Source: Blattabacterium cuenoti | GTDB taxonomy: Bacteria; Bacteroidota; Bacteroidia; Flavobacteriales; Blattabacteriaceae | Direction of reading: 5' to 3' | NCBI RefSeq assembly: GCF_014251655.1 | Contig: NZ_CP059225.1 | Span: 251,854 to 315,853 of the forward strand | DNA length: 64,000 nucleotides | Shown: in pieces, positions 45,391 to 54,694 of the stretch | Layout of the letters: every line of letters begins with the position of its first letter | How positions within the stretch are numbered: position 1 is the first letter of the stretch | The notes under the pieces: generated by a model | Told to the model about the DNA's origin: nothing | Seen by the model: only the letters and a program-made list of their open reading frames with translations | The model's database searches: none | Position numbers and translations under genes: made by a program

Positions 45391-46011
45391 ATGGAATTAA
45401 TTAAAAAATATTTTCCATCTTTATTGGATCAACAAATCTATCAATTGTCTTATTTAAAAAAATTATATGCATATTGGAATACATATGTAAATTTGATTTC
45501 CAGAAAAACATTTTCTGATTTCTATCAAAAACATATTCTTTTTTGTTTAGGAATAGCTAAAGTATTTTCTTTTTTTCCTGGATCATGTGTGATGGATTTA
45601 GGTACAGGAGGAGGTTTTCCTGGAATTCCATTATCTATAGTTTTTCCACATACAGAATTTATATTAGTAGATTCTATTAGAAAAAAAATTAAAATTATAG
45701 AAAAAATCATAGACGATCTTCATTTAAAAAATGCAAAACCTATTTGTATACGCGCAGAAAAATTAGAAAAGAAATTTGATTTTGTAGTAACTAGAGCTGT
45801 AGCGAAAATAGATATTATTCAGAATTGGATAAAAAATAAATTTAAATACAAATCAAAATATCCATTTTATAATGGAGCTTTATATCTAAAAGGAGGAAAT
45901 ATTTATGAGGAAATGAAAAGATTTCCCCATGCTATAGAATATTCTTTAAAGCATTTTTTTCAAGAACCATTTTTTATAACTAAAAAAGTTATTTGGATTT
46001 CTAACATTTAA
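45391..46011 (+). CDS. rsmG: 16S rRNA (guanine527-N7)-methyltransferase
   Basis: RsmG (GidB) makes m7G527. The SAM-binding DLGTGGGFPGIPLSIVFP and the following VDSIRKKIKIIE are diagnostic, as are FVVTRAVAKI and the N-terminal NLISRK. 206 residues is normal. Four bases separate it from the downstream amidohydrolase, so the two are likely cotranscribed. Confidence 0.96.
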   Translation: MELIKKYFPSLLDQQIYQLSYLKKLYAYWNTYVNLISRKTFSDFYQKHILFCLGIAKVFSFFPGSCVMDLGTGGGFPGIPLSIVFPHTEFILVDSIRKKIKIIEKIIDDLHLKNAKPICIRAEKLEKKFDFVVTRAVAKIDIIQNWIKNKFKYKSKYPFYNGALYLKGGNIYEEMKRFPHAIEYSLKHFFQEPFFITKKVIWISNI

Positions 46012-46015
46012 AAAA

Positions 46016-46972
46016 ATGAATCCTAAAAAAATTTTTATAGAAAAAATTAAAGAGAAAGGAGGATGGGTAAATGCTCATTCCCACTTAGATAGAGCTTATA
46101 CTCTAACAAAAAAAAATTTCAAATATTCTTATTTTTCTATCAATAAAAAATGGTATTTGGTTGATGAAATGAAACGTTTATCTACAGAAGATGATATTTA
46201 TATACGTATGGAAAAAGCTGTAGAATATTTTATCATGCAAGGAACACAAGCTTTGTGTACTTTTATTGATGTGGATGAGATTATTGAAGATAGAGCTTTA
46301 AAAGCTGCTAAAAAATTAAAAAATAATTATGGGAATTTTATTCATATTTGTTTTGCCAATCAAGTTCTTAAAGGAGTATTAGAAAAAAAATCCAAATATT
46401 GGTTTGATCAATCTATAGAATTTGTAGATATCATTGGTGGATTACCTGCTAAAGATTATGGAAAAGAAGACGAACATTTAGATATTTTATTAGAAACAGC
46501 TAAAAAAAAGGGAAAAATAGTACATGTACATGTAGATCAATTTAATACCAACGAAGAAAAAGAAACTGAAAAATTAGCAAAAAAAACGATAGAATATGGA
46601 ATGCAAGGAAAAGTGGTAGCTATCCATAGTATTTCTTTGGCAGCTCATCATAGAACTTATCGTTACAAAATATATCAATTAATGAAAAAAGCAAATTTAA
46701 TGGTCATATCTTGTCCCATTGCTTGGATTGATCATACCAGAAATGAACATTTAACTCCTAGCCACAATTCTATCACTCCAGTGGACGAGATGGTCCCTGA
46801 AGGAATTATAGTAGCTTTTGGAACAGATAACATCTGTGATATCTACAAACCTTTTTCTGATGGAAATCTATGGATAGAATTACGTGTTATGTTAGAAGCT
46901 TGTCATTATTATGATATAGACCATTTGGTAAAAATTGCTACAATAAACGGATTAAAAGTTTTAGGATTATAA
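46016..46972 (+). CDS. Cytosine-deaminase-like amidohydrolase
   Basis: This 318-residue member of the amidohydrolase superfamily is closest by eye to the CodA/AtzC branch. Metal-ligand positions are H21-x-H23 (NAHSHLD), H172 (VHVHVDQ), H204 (AIHSIS) and D271 (FGTDNI). Where CodA has the catalytic Glu in HCDE, this protein has Q175 (HVDQ). The long N-terminal strand domain of full CodA is reduced. The substrate is unknown; a ring amide or deamination product is plausible. It lies between rsmG and lysS, where I do not expect it from flavobacterial gene order. Confidence 0.8.
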   Translation: MNPKKIFIEKIKEKGGWVNAHSHLDRAYTLTKKNFKYSYFSINKKWYLVDEMKRLSTEDDIYIRMEKAVEYFIMQGTQALCTFIDVDEIIEDRALKAAKKLKNNYGNFIHICFANQVLKGVLEKKSKYWFDQSIEFVDIIGGLPAKDYGKEDEHLDILLETAKKKGKIVHVHVDQFNTNEEKETEKLAKKTIEYGMQGKVVAIHSISLAAHHRTYRYKIYQLMKKANLMVISCPIAWIDHTRNEHLTPSHNSITPVDEMVPEGIIVAFGTDNICDIYKPFSDGNLWIELRVMLEACHYYDIDHLVKIATINGLKVLGL

Positions 46973-46973
46973 T

Positions 46974-48467
46974 TTATTTTTTTATTACTTTTTCTGGACG
47001 CATTTGTGGAAAAAGTAAAACTTCTTGAATAGAATTATTTTGAGTTAGTAACATGACCAAACGATCGATTCCAATTCCAATTCCTGCAGTAGGAGGCATT
47101 CCAAATTCCAAAGCTCGTATGAAATCTTTATCAATAGACATAGATTCATCTTTTTTGTCTCCATTTTTTATTGACTTTATTTGTTCCCGAAAACGATACA
47201 TTTGGTCGATAGGATCATTAAGTTCTGAATAAGCATTCGCAATTTCTTGTCCATTTATAATAAGTTCGAAACGTTCTGATAAATTTTTTTTACAACGATG
47301 TTTTTTGGTTAAAGGACTCATTTCTATAGGAAAATCAATAATAAAAGTAGGATTTATATAATTTTTTTCACATTTTTCTTCAAAAATGTTATCAATGAGT
47401 TTGGATTTACTCATTTTTACATTTTCTTCTATATGCAATTTTTTACAAACTATTCTTAATTCCTCTTTTTCCATTTCTTGTAGATCGAACCCTGTGTATT
47501 TTTTAATAGAATCCAATATAGAAATACGAGGAAAAGGAGTTTTAAAACTAATATGATTATTTTTTTTAAATTTATTCCATATGTATTTCATCAGTTTTTC
47601 TGTAAAATTCATCATCCAGTAATAATCTTTATAAGCTACATAAAGCTCTAGTACAGTAAATTCTGGATTATGAATACGGTCCATTCCTTCATTTCTGAAA
47701 TTTCTGGAAAATTCATATACTCCATGAAATCCACCAATGATAAGTCTTTTCAAATAAAGTTCATTAGCTATACGTAAATATAATGGAATTCCAAGTGTAT
47801 TATGATAGGTTTCGAAAGGACGAGCAATTGCTCCTCCAGGAATGGATTGTAAAACAGGGGTGTCTACTTCTAAATACCCTTTTTCATCCAAGAAATTTCT
47901 TATATTTTGTATGATTCTCGTACGTTTAAAAAAAATGTCTTTTACATGATCGTTTACGATAAGATCAACATAACGCATACGATAACGTTGTTCTGTATTG
48001 GAAAAAGCATCATGTATTTTTTTATTTTTATCTATTTTTACTTGTGGCAATGGTCGTATAGATTTGGATAATAAAGTTAATTTATCAACATGTACCGTAA
48101 TTTCATCCATTTTTGTCTTAAATAAAAAACCTTTCACTCCAATAATATCTCCTATATCTATAAGTTTTTTTAAAAAAATATTGTAAGTATCTTCCTTACC
48201 CATTTTATCCGAAGATAAATGATCCTTCGAAAAGTAGATTTGTATACAACCTGTATGGTCTTTTATTTCTCCAAAAGAAGCTTTTCCTAAAATTCGAAAA
48301 CGCATTAAACGTCCAGCTATGCTAATGGTTTTTTTTTCTGTAAAAATTTTTTTTATATTAAATATTGTATCATTAACTATATATTCTTCTGAAGGATATG
48401 GGTTTATACCTAATGATTTTAGTTGATCTATTTTTTTTATGCGTATAATTTGTTGTTCTGATAACAT
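46974..48467 (-). CDS. lysS: Lysyl-tRNA synthetase, class II
   Basis: An N-terminal OB-fold anticodon domain (about residues 50-150, including AGRLMRFRILGKASF) precedes the class II core with motif 1 (RTRIIQNIRNFLDEKGYLEVDTPVL), motif 2 (FRNEGMDRIHNPEF) and motif 3 (GIGIGIDRLVML). 497 residues. It converges on the amidohydrolase with one base between stops. lipB is its divergent neighbour, as in other flavobacteria. Confidence 0.97.
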   Translation of the reverse strand: MLSEQQIIRIKKIDQLKSLGINPYPSEEYIVNDTIFNIKKIFTEKKTISIAGRLMRFRILGKASFGEIKDHTGCIQIYFSKDHLSSDKMGKEDTYNIFLKKLIDIGDIIGVKGFLFKTKMDEITVHVDKLTLLSKSIRPLPQVKIDKNKKIHDAFSNTEQRYRMRYVDLIVNDHVKDIFFKRTRIIQNIRNFLDEKGYLEVDTPVLQSIPGGAIARPFETYHNTLGIPLYLRIANELYLKRLIIGGFHGVYEFSRNFRNEGMDRIHNPEFTVLELYVAYKDYYWMMNFTEKLMKYIWNKFKKNNHISFKTPFPRISILDSIKKYTGFDLQEMEKEELRIVCKKLHIEENVKMSKSKLIDNIFEEKCEKNYINPTFIIDFPIEMSPLTKKHRCKKNLSERFELIINGQEIANAYSELNDPIDQMYRFREQIKSIKNGDKKDESMSIDKDFIRALEFGMPPTAGIGIGIDRLVMLLTQNNSIQEVLLFPQMRPEKVIKK

Positions 48468-48509
48468 ATACTGATTTTTGTCTATCCCAAGGTATGAACA
48501 AGACGAAGG

Positions 48510-48517
48510 TACATTTG
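48510..48517 (+). promoter_or_regulatory. Candidate -7 element of lipB
   Basis: TACATTTG matches TAnnTTTG and would start transcription near 48524. This fits a lipB start at ATG 48539 and excludes the ATG at 48494. A TTG at 48478-48480 is too far (29 bases) to be a normal -33 box. Confidence 0.4.
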
Positions 48518-48538
48518 ATTATATTATATTATATATTT

Positions 48539-49252
48539 ATGAAAAAAAAAATACTTTTTTTCGAAGATTTAGGAAAAAAAGAATATAAAGAAACTTGGAA
48601 GTATCAAAAAAAATTATTTGATGATCTCATCCAAAAAAAAGAAAATAACAAATTTTATAAAAAAGAAGCAGGATATTTTCTTTTTGTAGAACATCCACAT
48701 GTATACACTATAGGTAAAAATGGAAAAAAAGATAACCATTTATTGGTTACATCAGAATTTTTAAAAAAAATAAATGCTAGTTTTTGTAAAACAGATCGAG
48801 GAGGAGATATCACTTATCATGGACCTGGACAACTTATAGGATATCCCATTTTGAATATGGATTATTTTTTTACGGATATTCATAAATATCTTCGGATGTT
48901 AGAAGAAGTGATTATCCATTTTTTATGGAAAAATTATGGAATCATTGGAGAACGAAAGAAAGGAAGAACAGGAGTTTGGTTTCATAATCAAATAGGAAAA
49001 TCAAGAAAAATATGTGCAATAGGAATTAGAATAAGTCGTTGGGTTACTATGCATGGATTTGCTTTAAATGTAAATACAGACTTACGGTATTTCGATCATA
49101 TTATTCCTTGTGGAATTTATAATCAAGAAGTTACTTCTTTAAAAAAAGAATTAAAAAAAAATGATATCTCTTTTCAGGAGGTTAAACAGATGGTAAAAAA
49201 ATCCTTTCAAGAAATTTTTGATGTAGAATTTGTTTCTATGCATCATAAATAA
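48539..49252 (+). CDS. lipB: Lipoyl(octanoyl) transferase
   Basis: LipB moves octanoate from ACP to the E2 subunits of 2-oxoacid dehydrogenases. The family motif RGGDITYHGPGQLIGYPI, the GRTGVWF segment and the catalytic KICAIGIRISRW...THGFALNV-like block (Cys and Lys) are present. Start chosen at ATG 48539 (MKKKILFFEDLG), giving 237 residues; an ATG at 48494 adds a non-conserved stretch. Confidence 0.95.
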   Translation: MKKKILFFEDLGKKEYKETWKYQKKLFDDLIQKKENNKFYKKEAGYFLFVEHPHVYTIGKNGKKDNHLLVTSEFLKKINASFCKTDRGGDITYHGPGQLIGYPILNMDYFFTDIHKYLRMLEEVIIHFLWKNYGIIGERKKGRTGVWFHNQIGKSRKICAIGIRISRWVTMHGFALNVNTDLRYFDHIIPCGIYNQEVTSLKKELKKNDISFQEVKQMVKKSFQEIFDVEFVSMHHK

Positions 49253-49263
49253 AAAAATAAATT

Positions 49264-50592
49264 CTATGAAATGGATTTTTTTATTTCTGCTATCACAATT
49301 CCGTCTTGATCTATTTTTCTTATCCAAACATCTTGTAATGTATTTCTATATATAGTAGCATCGTTGTATGAATTCAATGGGATTTTAGTTCTAATATAAT
49401 TTTCTGTATATCCATACAAATATTCTTTATCTGGATGATTGTTTTCGAACAAAACTGTTTTTTTCGTATGAATTTGTTTTTCACAAAACAAACGATATTT
49501 TTTCTTCGAAAGAACTCTCAAAATTTTATTTCGTTTCCATTGTATTTTTTTAGATACATGTTCCTGTATAGGTATAGCAATGGATTTTGTATTTGGTCTA
49601 GAAGAATAAGTAAATATATGTATAGATGAAATTTCTAATTTTTTTAAAAAATGATAAGTTTCCAAAAAATGTTTATGTGTTTCTCCAGGAAATCCAACAA
49701 TAACATCTGAACCTATATAAGCGTTTGGGATTAAATCTCGTATTTTTTTTATTTTTTCTTGGTAAAGTTCTCTTCTATAACGTCTATGCATTTTTACCAA
49801 AATATCATTGCTACCAGATTGTAAAGGAATATGAAAATGAGGAACAAAATGTTTACTTTTAGACAAAAATTCAATATATTCAGATTTTAATAAATTAGGT
49901 TCGATAGAGGATAAACGTATTCTTCCTTTTTCTTCTATATCGTCGATAGCTTGTATTAAATCAAAAAATGTATTTCCAATTTTTCTTCCATAATCTCCAA
50001 TATTAACACCTGTTAACACAATTTCTTTTACCCCTTTTTTTAAAAGAAACTTAATCTTTTTCAAGATATTTTCTATACTATCAGAACGAGAGAATCCTCT
50101 AGATATGGGAATGATGCAGTAACTACATTTATAATCACATCCATCCTGTATTTTTAAAAAAGATCGTGTTCTATCTCCAACGGAAAACGATGGAAAAAAA
50201 GTATTTTTTTTGGACGTATTGTAAAAAATATTTGCATCATATTTTTTTTTTACTTTTCCCAAATAATCTATAATTTTAAATTTTTCTTCATAACCTAAAA
50301 CTAAATCAACTCCAGTAATAGAAGAAACTTCTTTAGGATTCCATTGAGCATAACATCCTATTGCTATAATAAAAGCTTTGGAATTTTTTCTTATAGCAGA
50401 ACGTACAATGTATTTAAATTCAATTTCTGCATTTCTTGTAACAGAACAACTATTGATGACATAAATATCGGCAAAACTATTGAAAGGGACATGTTGATAA
50501 TATAAATTAGAAAATTTTCTTGCTATAGTGGATGTTTCTGCATAATTCAGTTTACACCCCATAGTATAAAATGCTATTTTTTTTTTCAACAT
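49264..50592 (-). CDS. mtaB: tRNA t6A37 methylthiotransferase MtaB
   Basis: This radical-SAM enzyme makes ms2t6A37. The N-terminal MTTase domain begins FYTMGCKLNYAETS (the GCKLN form is the MtaB rather than MiaB/RimO signature). The radical SAM motif is CDYKCSYC, preceded by LKIQDG, and a TRAM-like domain ends the protein. MTTase-domain cysteines are present in MGCK, NSCSVT and GCYAQ. 442 residues. Confidence 0.94.
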   Translation of the reverse strand: MLKKKIAFYTMGCKLNYAETSTIARKFSNLYYQHVPFNSFADIYVINSCSVTRNAEIEFKYIVRSAIRKNSKAFIIAIGCYAQWNPKEVSSITGVDLVLGYEEKFKIIDYLGKVKKKYDANIFYNTSKKNTFFPSFSVGDRTRSFLKIQDGCDYKCSYCIIPISRGFSRSDSIENILKKIKFLLKKGVKEIVLTGVNIGDYGRKIGNTFFDLIQAIDDIEEKGRIRLSSIEPNLLKSEYIEFLSKSKHFVPHFHIPLQSGSNDILVKMHRRYRRELYQEKIKKIRDLIPNAYIGSDVIVGFPGETHKHFLETYHFLKKLEISSIHIFTYSSRPNTKSIAIPIQEHVSKKIQWKRNKILRVLSKKKYRLFCEKQIHTKKTVLFENNHPDKEYLYGYTENYIRTKIPLNSYNDATIYRNTLQDVWIRKIDQDGIVIAEIKKSIS

Positions 50593-50670
50593 TTTTTTGA
50601 ATATGAATCAGTAAGTATCAAGTAACTACTATCATTATTTACGTATCGTCCTATCCCATATGATCCACTT

Positions 50671-51315
50671 TTATTTATTATAATAATCTACAATTCCACG
50701 ATGAGTCGCCTTCATTGCTTTTTTTCCTTTAGTCCAATTAGCGGGACATACTTCCCCACTTTTTTCATAATATTGAAGAGCATCTATCATACGAATAGCT
50801 TCATGGACATTTCTACCTAAAGGGAAGTCGTTAATTAAAAGATGTCGTATAATTCCTTTTTTATCTATTAAAAATAAACCTCTGTAAGCAATAAGTTCCC
50901 TAGGTTCCGTAGAAGATTGACCCCCTTCCTCATAAGGAGGATTGCAAATCCAATTACCAGATAAAACTCCATAATTATGAGAAATAGTTTTATTAATATC
51001 AGAAACAATAGGAAAAGTGACCCCATCTATTCCACCTTTTTCTTTTGGCATCTGTAACCAAGCCCAATGAGATTGTTCTGTATCCGTAGATACAGCAATG
51101 ATTTGTACATTTCTCATTTCAAAAGACTTTATGTTTTCTTGAAATGCATAAATTTCTGTGGGACATACAAAAGTAAAATCTTTGGGATAGAAGAAAAGTA
51201 AAACATACTTACTTCCATGAAATTGTTCTAAAGTAAAATTTTGTACAATATCTTTCCCATTTATAACCGCACTAGCCGTAAAATTATGGGCTTTTCTTGA
51301 AATTAAGGTATTCAT
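50671..51315 (-). CDS. 2-Cys peroxiredoxin (AhpC/Prx1 family)
   Basis: This thiol peroxidase has peroxidatic C51 in FTFVCPTEI and a resolving Cys in GEVCPANW near residue 190, the typical 2-Cys Prx pattern. 214 residues. It reduces hydrogen peroxide and organic peroxides in the cytosol. It stands 70 bases downstream of dnaG, long enough for its own promoter, though I found no exact TAnnTTTG box. Confidence 0.93.
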   Translation of the reverse strand: MNTLISRKAHNFTASAVINGKDIVQNFTLEQFHGSKYVLLFFYPKDFTFVCPTEIYAFQENIKSFEMRNVQIIAVSTDTEQSHWAWLQMPKEKGGIDGVTFPIVSDINKTISHNYGVLSGNWICNPPYEEGGQSSTEPRELIAYRGLFLIDKKGIIRHLLINDFPLGRNVHEAIRMIDALQYYEKSGEVCPANWTKGKKAMKATHRGIVDYYNK

Positions 51316-51385
51316 TTTTTTCTAGTTTTATTTATTACACAACGTAATTTACCAAAAAAATTTTTACTAAAAAAAGAAAAAAGAA

Positions 51386-53209
51386 TCACACATATCTATG
51401 TAATTTTTTAGAAAGTTTATTTTTTATATTTGTTAAATACATGATTCTTTTTAGAAAATATTTTCTGTCATTATTTTTTGTTGTTTTATGATGTTGTATT
51501 TCTTTTTTTATCAATTTAGAAATATACAAATATTTATATTTCAATAAAATATCTATAACATATTGATCTATATGATCCTCTTTAGAGGGAACTTGTATTC
51601 CTTTTTTATCCCATTTGGATAATGAATAAGATTTTTGATTCTTTCTATTATCCAAAAACTTGAATGTTTTTTCTTTTTGTGAAAAAATTTGATCAAAAAT
51701 TTCTTGGTTATCTTTCAAAAAAGAACGTAATTTATAGGCTTTAAAAACATGCAATATTTCTTCTTTTACCGTTCTATTATATTTTGTTATTATTTTACTT
51801 CCATAATTCAAAATCAATCGAATCAATTCTTCTTCCAAAAAAGGAAAATCATCTTTTTTTTCATAAAAAAACGTTTTATGTTCCTGAACCGTGCTTATCG
51901 TCCTTAGTTTTTTTTTTTTATTTATTTTTTCTAATTCATCCATTAAAACTTCTTGACGAATCCTTAATACTTTGGAAGCTTCTTGCAAATATAATTCCTT
52001 TTGAATAACATGGGATATTTTCGAAATACTATTCAAAATATTTAAAACAAAAAATGATTTTTTAATGGGATCATCTTGATGAAATTTTTCATATATTTTT
52101 TGTTTAAAAGAAATAAAATTATAACTATTTTTTGATAAAAAATCTTTTAGTTGGGAAATAGAATATTTTTTAGATATAGAATCTGGATCTTCTCCATTAG
52201 AAATGAATAAAATTCGTAAATTCATTGTTTGTTCCAATATCATATTAATTCCTCTTAAAGAAGCTTTAATTCCAGAACGATCTCCATCATAAAAAAGAAT
52301 AATATTTTTTGTAAATTTTTTAATCAATAAAATTTGATCTACGGTTAGTGAAATTCCAGAAGAAGAAACCACATTTTTTATTCCAGATTGATATAAAGAA
52401 ATTACATCTGTATATCCTTCTACTAAATAACAAAGATCTTCTTTGATAATGTTTTTTTTAGTTTGGAACAATCCATATAAAATTTTACTTTTTTGAAAAA
52501 TCTCACTTTCTGATGAATTAATATACTTGGTTGTTGAAGAAATAGAATCAATATTTCTTCCACCGAACCCTATAACCCTTCCTGATATACTATGATGGAT
52601 TGGAAACATTACACGTTTACGAAAACAATCAAAATGGTTATATTTTTTTACAATAGAAAGACCCGATTTTTTTATATCCCATATTTTAAATCCTTTTTTT
52701 AGTGCATGGTCCGTAAAAGAACTCCAATAAATAGGAGCATATCCTAATTCAAATTTTTGAATTATTTTCATATGTAACCCTCTTTTTTGAATTAAATAAT
52801 TCAATCCATTTTCTTTTCCTTCTTTGGTAAAAGATAATTGATTTATGAAAAAATGTTTTGCATAATCTTGTATGGAGTATAGTTTTTCATATTTTTTATG
52901 ATCTATTCTATTCAAAAATTTTTGATCAATATTGATCCCATATCTCTTAGCAAGATAACGCAATGATTCTACATAAGTAAAATGTTCATGTTCCATAAGA
53001 AAAGTAATAATATTTCCTCCTTTTCCAGAACTGAAATCTTTCCATATTTTTTTTGTAGGAGATACAACAAGAGAAGGTGTTTTTTCATTAGAAAACGGAC
53101 TTAAACCTCTATAATTGATTCCACTTTTTTTTAATTCTACAAAATCTCCAATTACATTTTCTATGCAAGAAGAAGAAAGTATTTTTTGTATAGTTTTTTT
53201 AGAAATCAT
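51386..53209 (-). CDS. dnaG: DNA primase
   Basis: DnaG makes RNA primers for replication. The TOPRIM core is clear (LVEGYTDVISLYQ, FYDGDRSGIKAS) and so is the RNAP-basic motif GRVIGFGGR. The N-terminal zinc-ribbon fold is kept as GLSPFSNEKTPS...KDFSSGKGGN, but all four usual ligands (CxxH...CxxC) are replaced by S37, S40, D58 and S61. I recall this as general in flavobacteria. 607 residues, including a C-terminal helicase-binding-like region. Confidence 0.95.
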   Translation of the reverse strand: MISKKTIQKILSSSCIENVIGDFVELKKSGINYRGLSPFSNEKTPSLVVSPTKKIWKDFSSGKGGNIITFLMEHEHFTYVESLRYLAKRYGINIDQKFLNRIDHKKYEKLYSIQDYAKHFFINQLSFTKEGKENGLNYLIQKRGLHMKIIQKFELGYAPIYWSSFTDHALKKGFKIWDIKKSGLSIVKKYNHFDCFRKRVMFPIHHSISGRVIGFGGRNIDSISSTTKYINSSESEIFQKSKILYGLFQTKKNIIKEDLCYLVEGYTDVISLYQSGIKNVVSSSGISLTVDQILLIKKFTKNIILFYDGDRSGIKASLRGINMILEQTMNLRILFISNGEDPDSISKKYSISQLKDFLSKNSYNFISFKQKIYEKFHQDDPIKKSFFVLNILNSISKISHVIQKELYLQEASKVLRIRQEVLMDELEKINKKKKLRTISTVQEHKTFFYEKKDDFPFLEEELIRLILNYGSKIITKYNRTVKEEILHVFKAYKLRSFLKDNQEIFDQIFSQKEKTFKFLDNRKNQKSYSLSKWDKKGIQVPSKEDHIDQYVIDILLKYKYLYISKLIKKEIQHHKTTKNNDRKYFLKRIMYLTNIKNKLSKKLHRYV

Positions 53210-53214
53210 ATTAT

Positions 53215-53868
53215 TTATTCCTCTAATAATCTATGAATAATTTTTTTTGGATTAGAATTAGAAAAAATAGTAGTTCCTGCTACTAATATATCTGCTCCAT
53301 TTTTGAATAATAAAGAGGCATTTTCTAAATTAATACCTCCATCTACTTCTATAAGTGCAGAAGAATCTTTTTGTAATATTAAATCTTTGGTTTCTTCTAA
53401 TTTTTGATATGTTTGTTTAATAAATTTTTGACCGCTAAAACCAGGATTAACACTCATCAATAAAACAAAATCTATATCTTTTATCACATCTTTTAATAGA
53501 AAAACTGGAGTATGTGGATTCACAGCTACACCTACTTTTATTCCATATTTTTTAATAGAATAAATAGTTTTGTGTAAATGAATACAAGCTTCATAATGAA
53601 TATGTAAATGATCGGATCCACAATCTTTAAACTCTTTTATATATCGTTCTGGTTGTAGGATCATCAAATGGACATCCATGGGTTTATGGGCGTGTTTTTT
53701 TACATATTTAGTAAACAAAGATCCAAAAGAAATATTAGAAACAAAAGAGGAATCCATAATATCAATATGAAACCAATCTGCTTCACTTTCATTTATCATT
53801 TCTATATCACGATATAAAAAAGCTAAATTTGCTGAAAGTAAGGATGGAGCTATAATTTTTTTCATCAT
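53215..53868 (-). CDS. rpe: Ribulose-phosphate 3-epimerase
   Basis: This TIM-barrel enzyme interconverts ribulose-5-P and xylulose-5-P. Seen are IAPSLLSANL, WFHIDIMDSSFV, the metal His in MDVHLMI, LLMSVNPGFSGQKFI and EVDGGINLENA. 217 residues. Two ATGs in a row (53868, 53865) are possible starts. It lies 5 bases upstream of dnaG and 3 bases after fabI, inside a minus-strand operon. Confidence 0.96.
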   Translation of the reverse strand: MMKKIIAPSLLSANLAFLYRDIEMINESEADWFHIDIMDSSFVSNISFGSLFTKYVKKHAHKPMDVHLMILQPERYIKEFKDCGSDHLHIHYEACIHLHKTIYSIKKYGIKVGVAVNPHTPVFLLKDVIKDIDFVLLMSVNPGFSGQKFIKQTYQKLEETKDLILQKDSSALIEVDGGINLENASLLFKNGADILVAGTTIFSNSNPKKIIHRLLEE

Positions 53869-53871
53869 TCT

Positions 53872-54684
53872 TCAGTAATTTTCTGAAATCAGAGCTTCAC
53901 TAATTATTCCAGTATTAGAAAAACCTCCATCATGATACAAATTTTGCATTGTTACTTTTCTTGTTAAATCTGAAAAAAGTGTAATGATATAGTTAGCACA
54001 ATCTCGAGCAGAAGCGTTTCCTAACGGAGATATTTTTTCAGAAAAAATAAAAAATTTATTAAACCCTTTAACGGCTTTTGCTGCTCTTGTAATACTAGGA
54101 GATTGTGAGACTGTATTTACTCTCACCTTTTCTTTTATTCCCCAATAATAACCAAAATTACGAGTAATACTTTCTAAATAAGACTTATAATCCGACATAT
54201 CTACATAATGTGGAAAACATCGTTGAGAAGCAATATATGTTATAGCTACAATAGAACCCCATTTATTCATCGCTTTCTTTTTCCAAGCTGTTTGCATAAT
54301 TTTATGATAAGATACAGCAGATATTTCCCATCCTTTTCTTAAAAATTCGTAATTCATAGAGGGATAAGTCAATCCTTTTCGTATATTCATAGACATAGCT
54401 ATGGAATGTAGTAAAAAATCTATTTTTCCTCTGAAATGATCTAATGTCTTTTCAAATAATATATCCAGATCTTGTATGGAAGTAGCATCTGCTGGAATAA
54501 CCATAGATTTTGTTTTACGAGATAATTCATGAATTTTTCCAATTCTTAAAGAAACTGGAGTATTGGTTAATACAAAAGACGCTTTTTCTTCATAAGCTTG
54601 TTCTGCGACTTTCCAAGCAATAGAATTTTCGTCAAAAGCTCCAAATATAATTCCTTTTTTTCCTTCCAATAGATTATAAGACAT
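53872..54684 (-). CDS. fabI: Enoyl-ACP reductase (NADH), FabI
   Basis: FabI carries out the last reduction in fatty-acid elongation. Seen are the SDR-like N-terminus GKKGIIFGAFDENSIAW, LLHSIAM, the catalytic Y-x6-K (YVDMSDYK) and the VNTVSQSPSITRA loop typical of Bacteroidetes FabI. 270 residues. Its ACP substrate would be primed by the phosphopantetheinyl transferase at 23085-23723. Confidence 0.95.
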   Translation of the reverse strand: MSYNLLEGKKGIIFGAFDENSIAWKVAEQAYEEKASFVLTNTPVSLRIGKIHELSRKTKSMVIPADATSIQDLDILFEKTLDHFRGKIDFLLHSIAMSMNIRKGLTYPSMNYEFLRKGWEISAVSYHKIMQTAWKKKAMNKWGSIVAITYIASQRCFPHYVDMSDYKSYLESITRNFGYYWGIKEKVRVNTVSQSPSITRAAKAVKGFNKFFIFSEKISPLGNASARDCANYIITLFSDLTRKVTMQNLYHDGGFSNTGIISEALISENY

Positions 54685-54694
54685 AGAAAAACAC

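Noticed and set aside
48494..48538. Earlier lipB start at 48494
   Set aside because: It lies upstream of the likely promoter box and encodes a non-conserved hydrophobic stretch.
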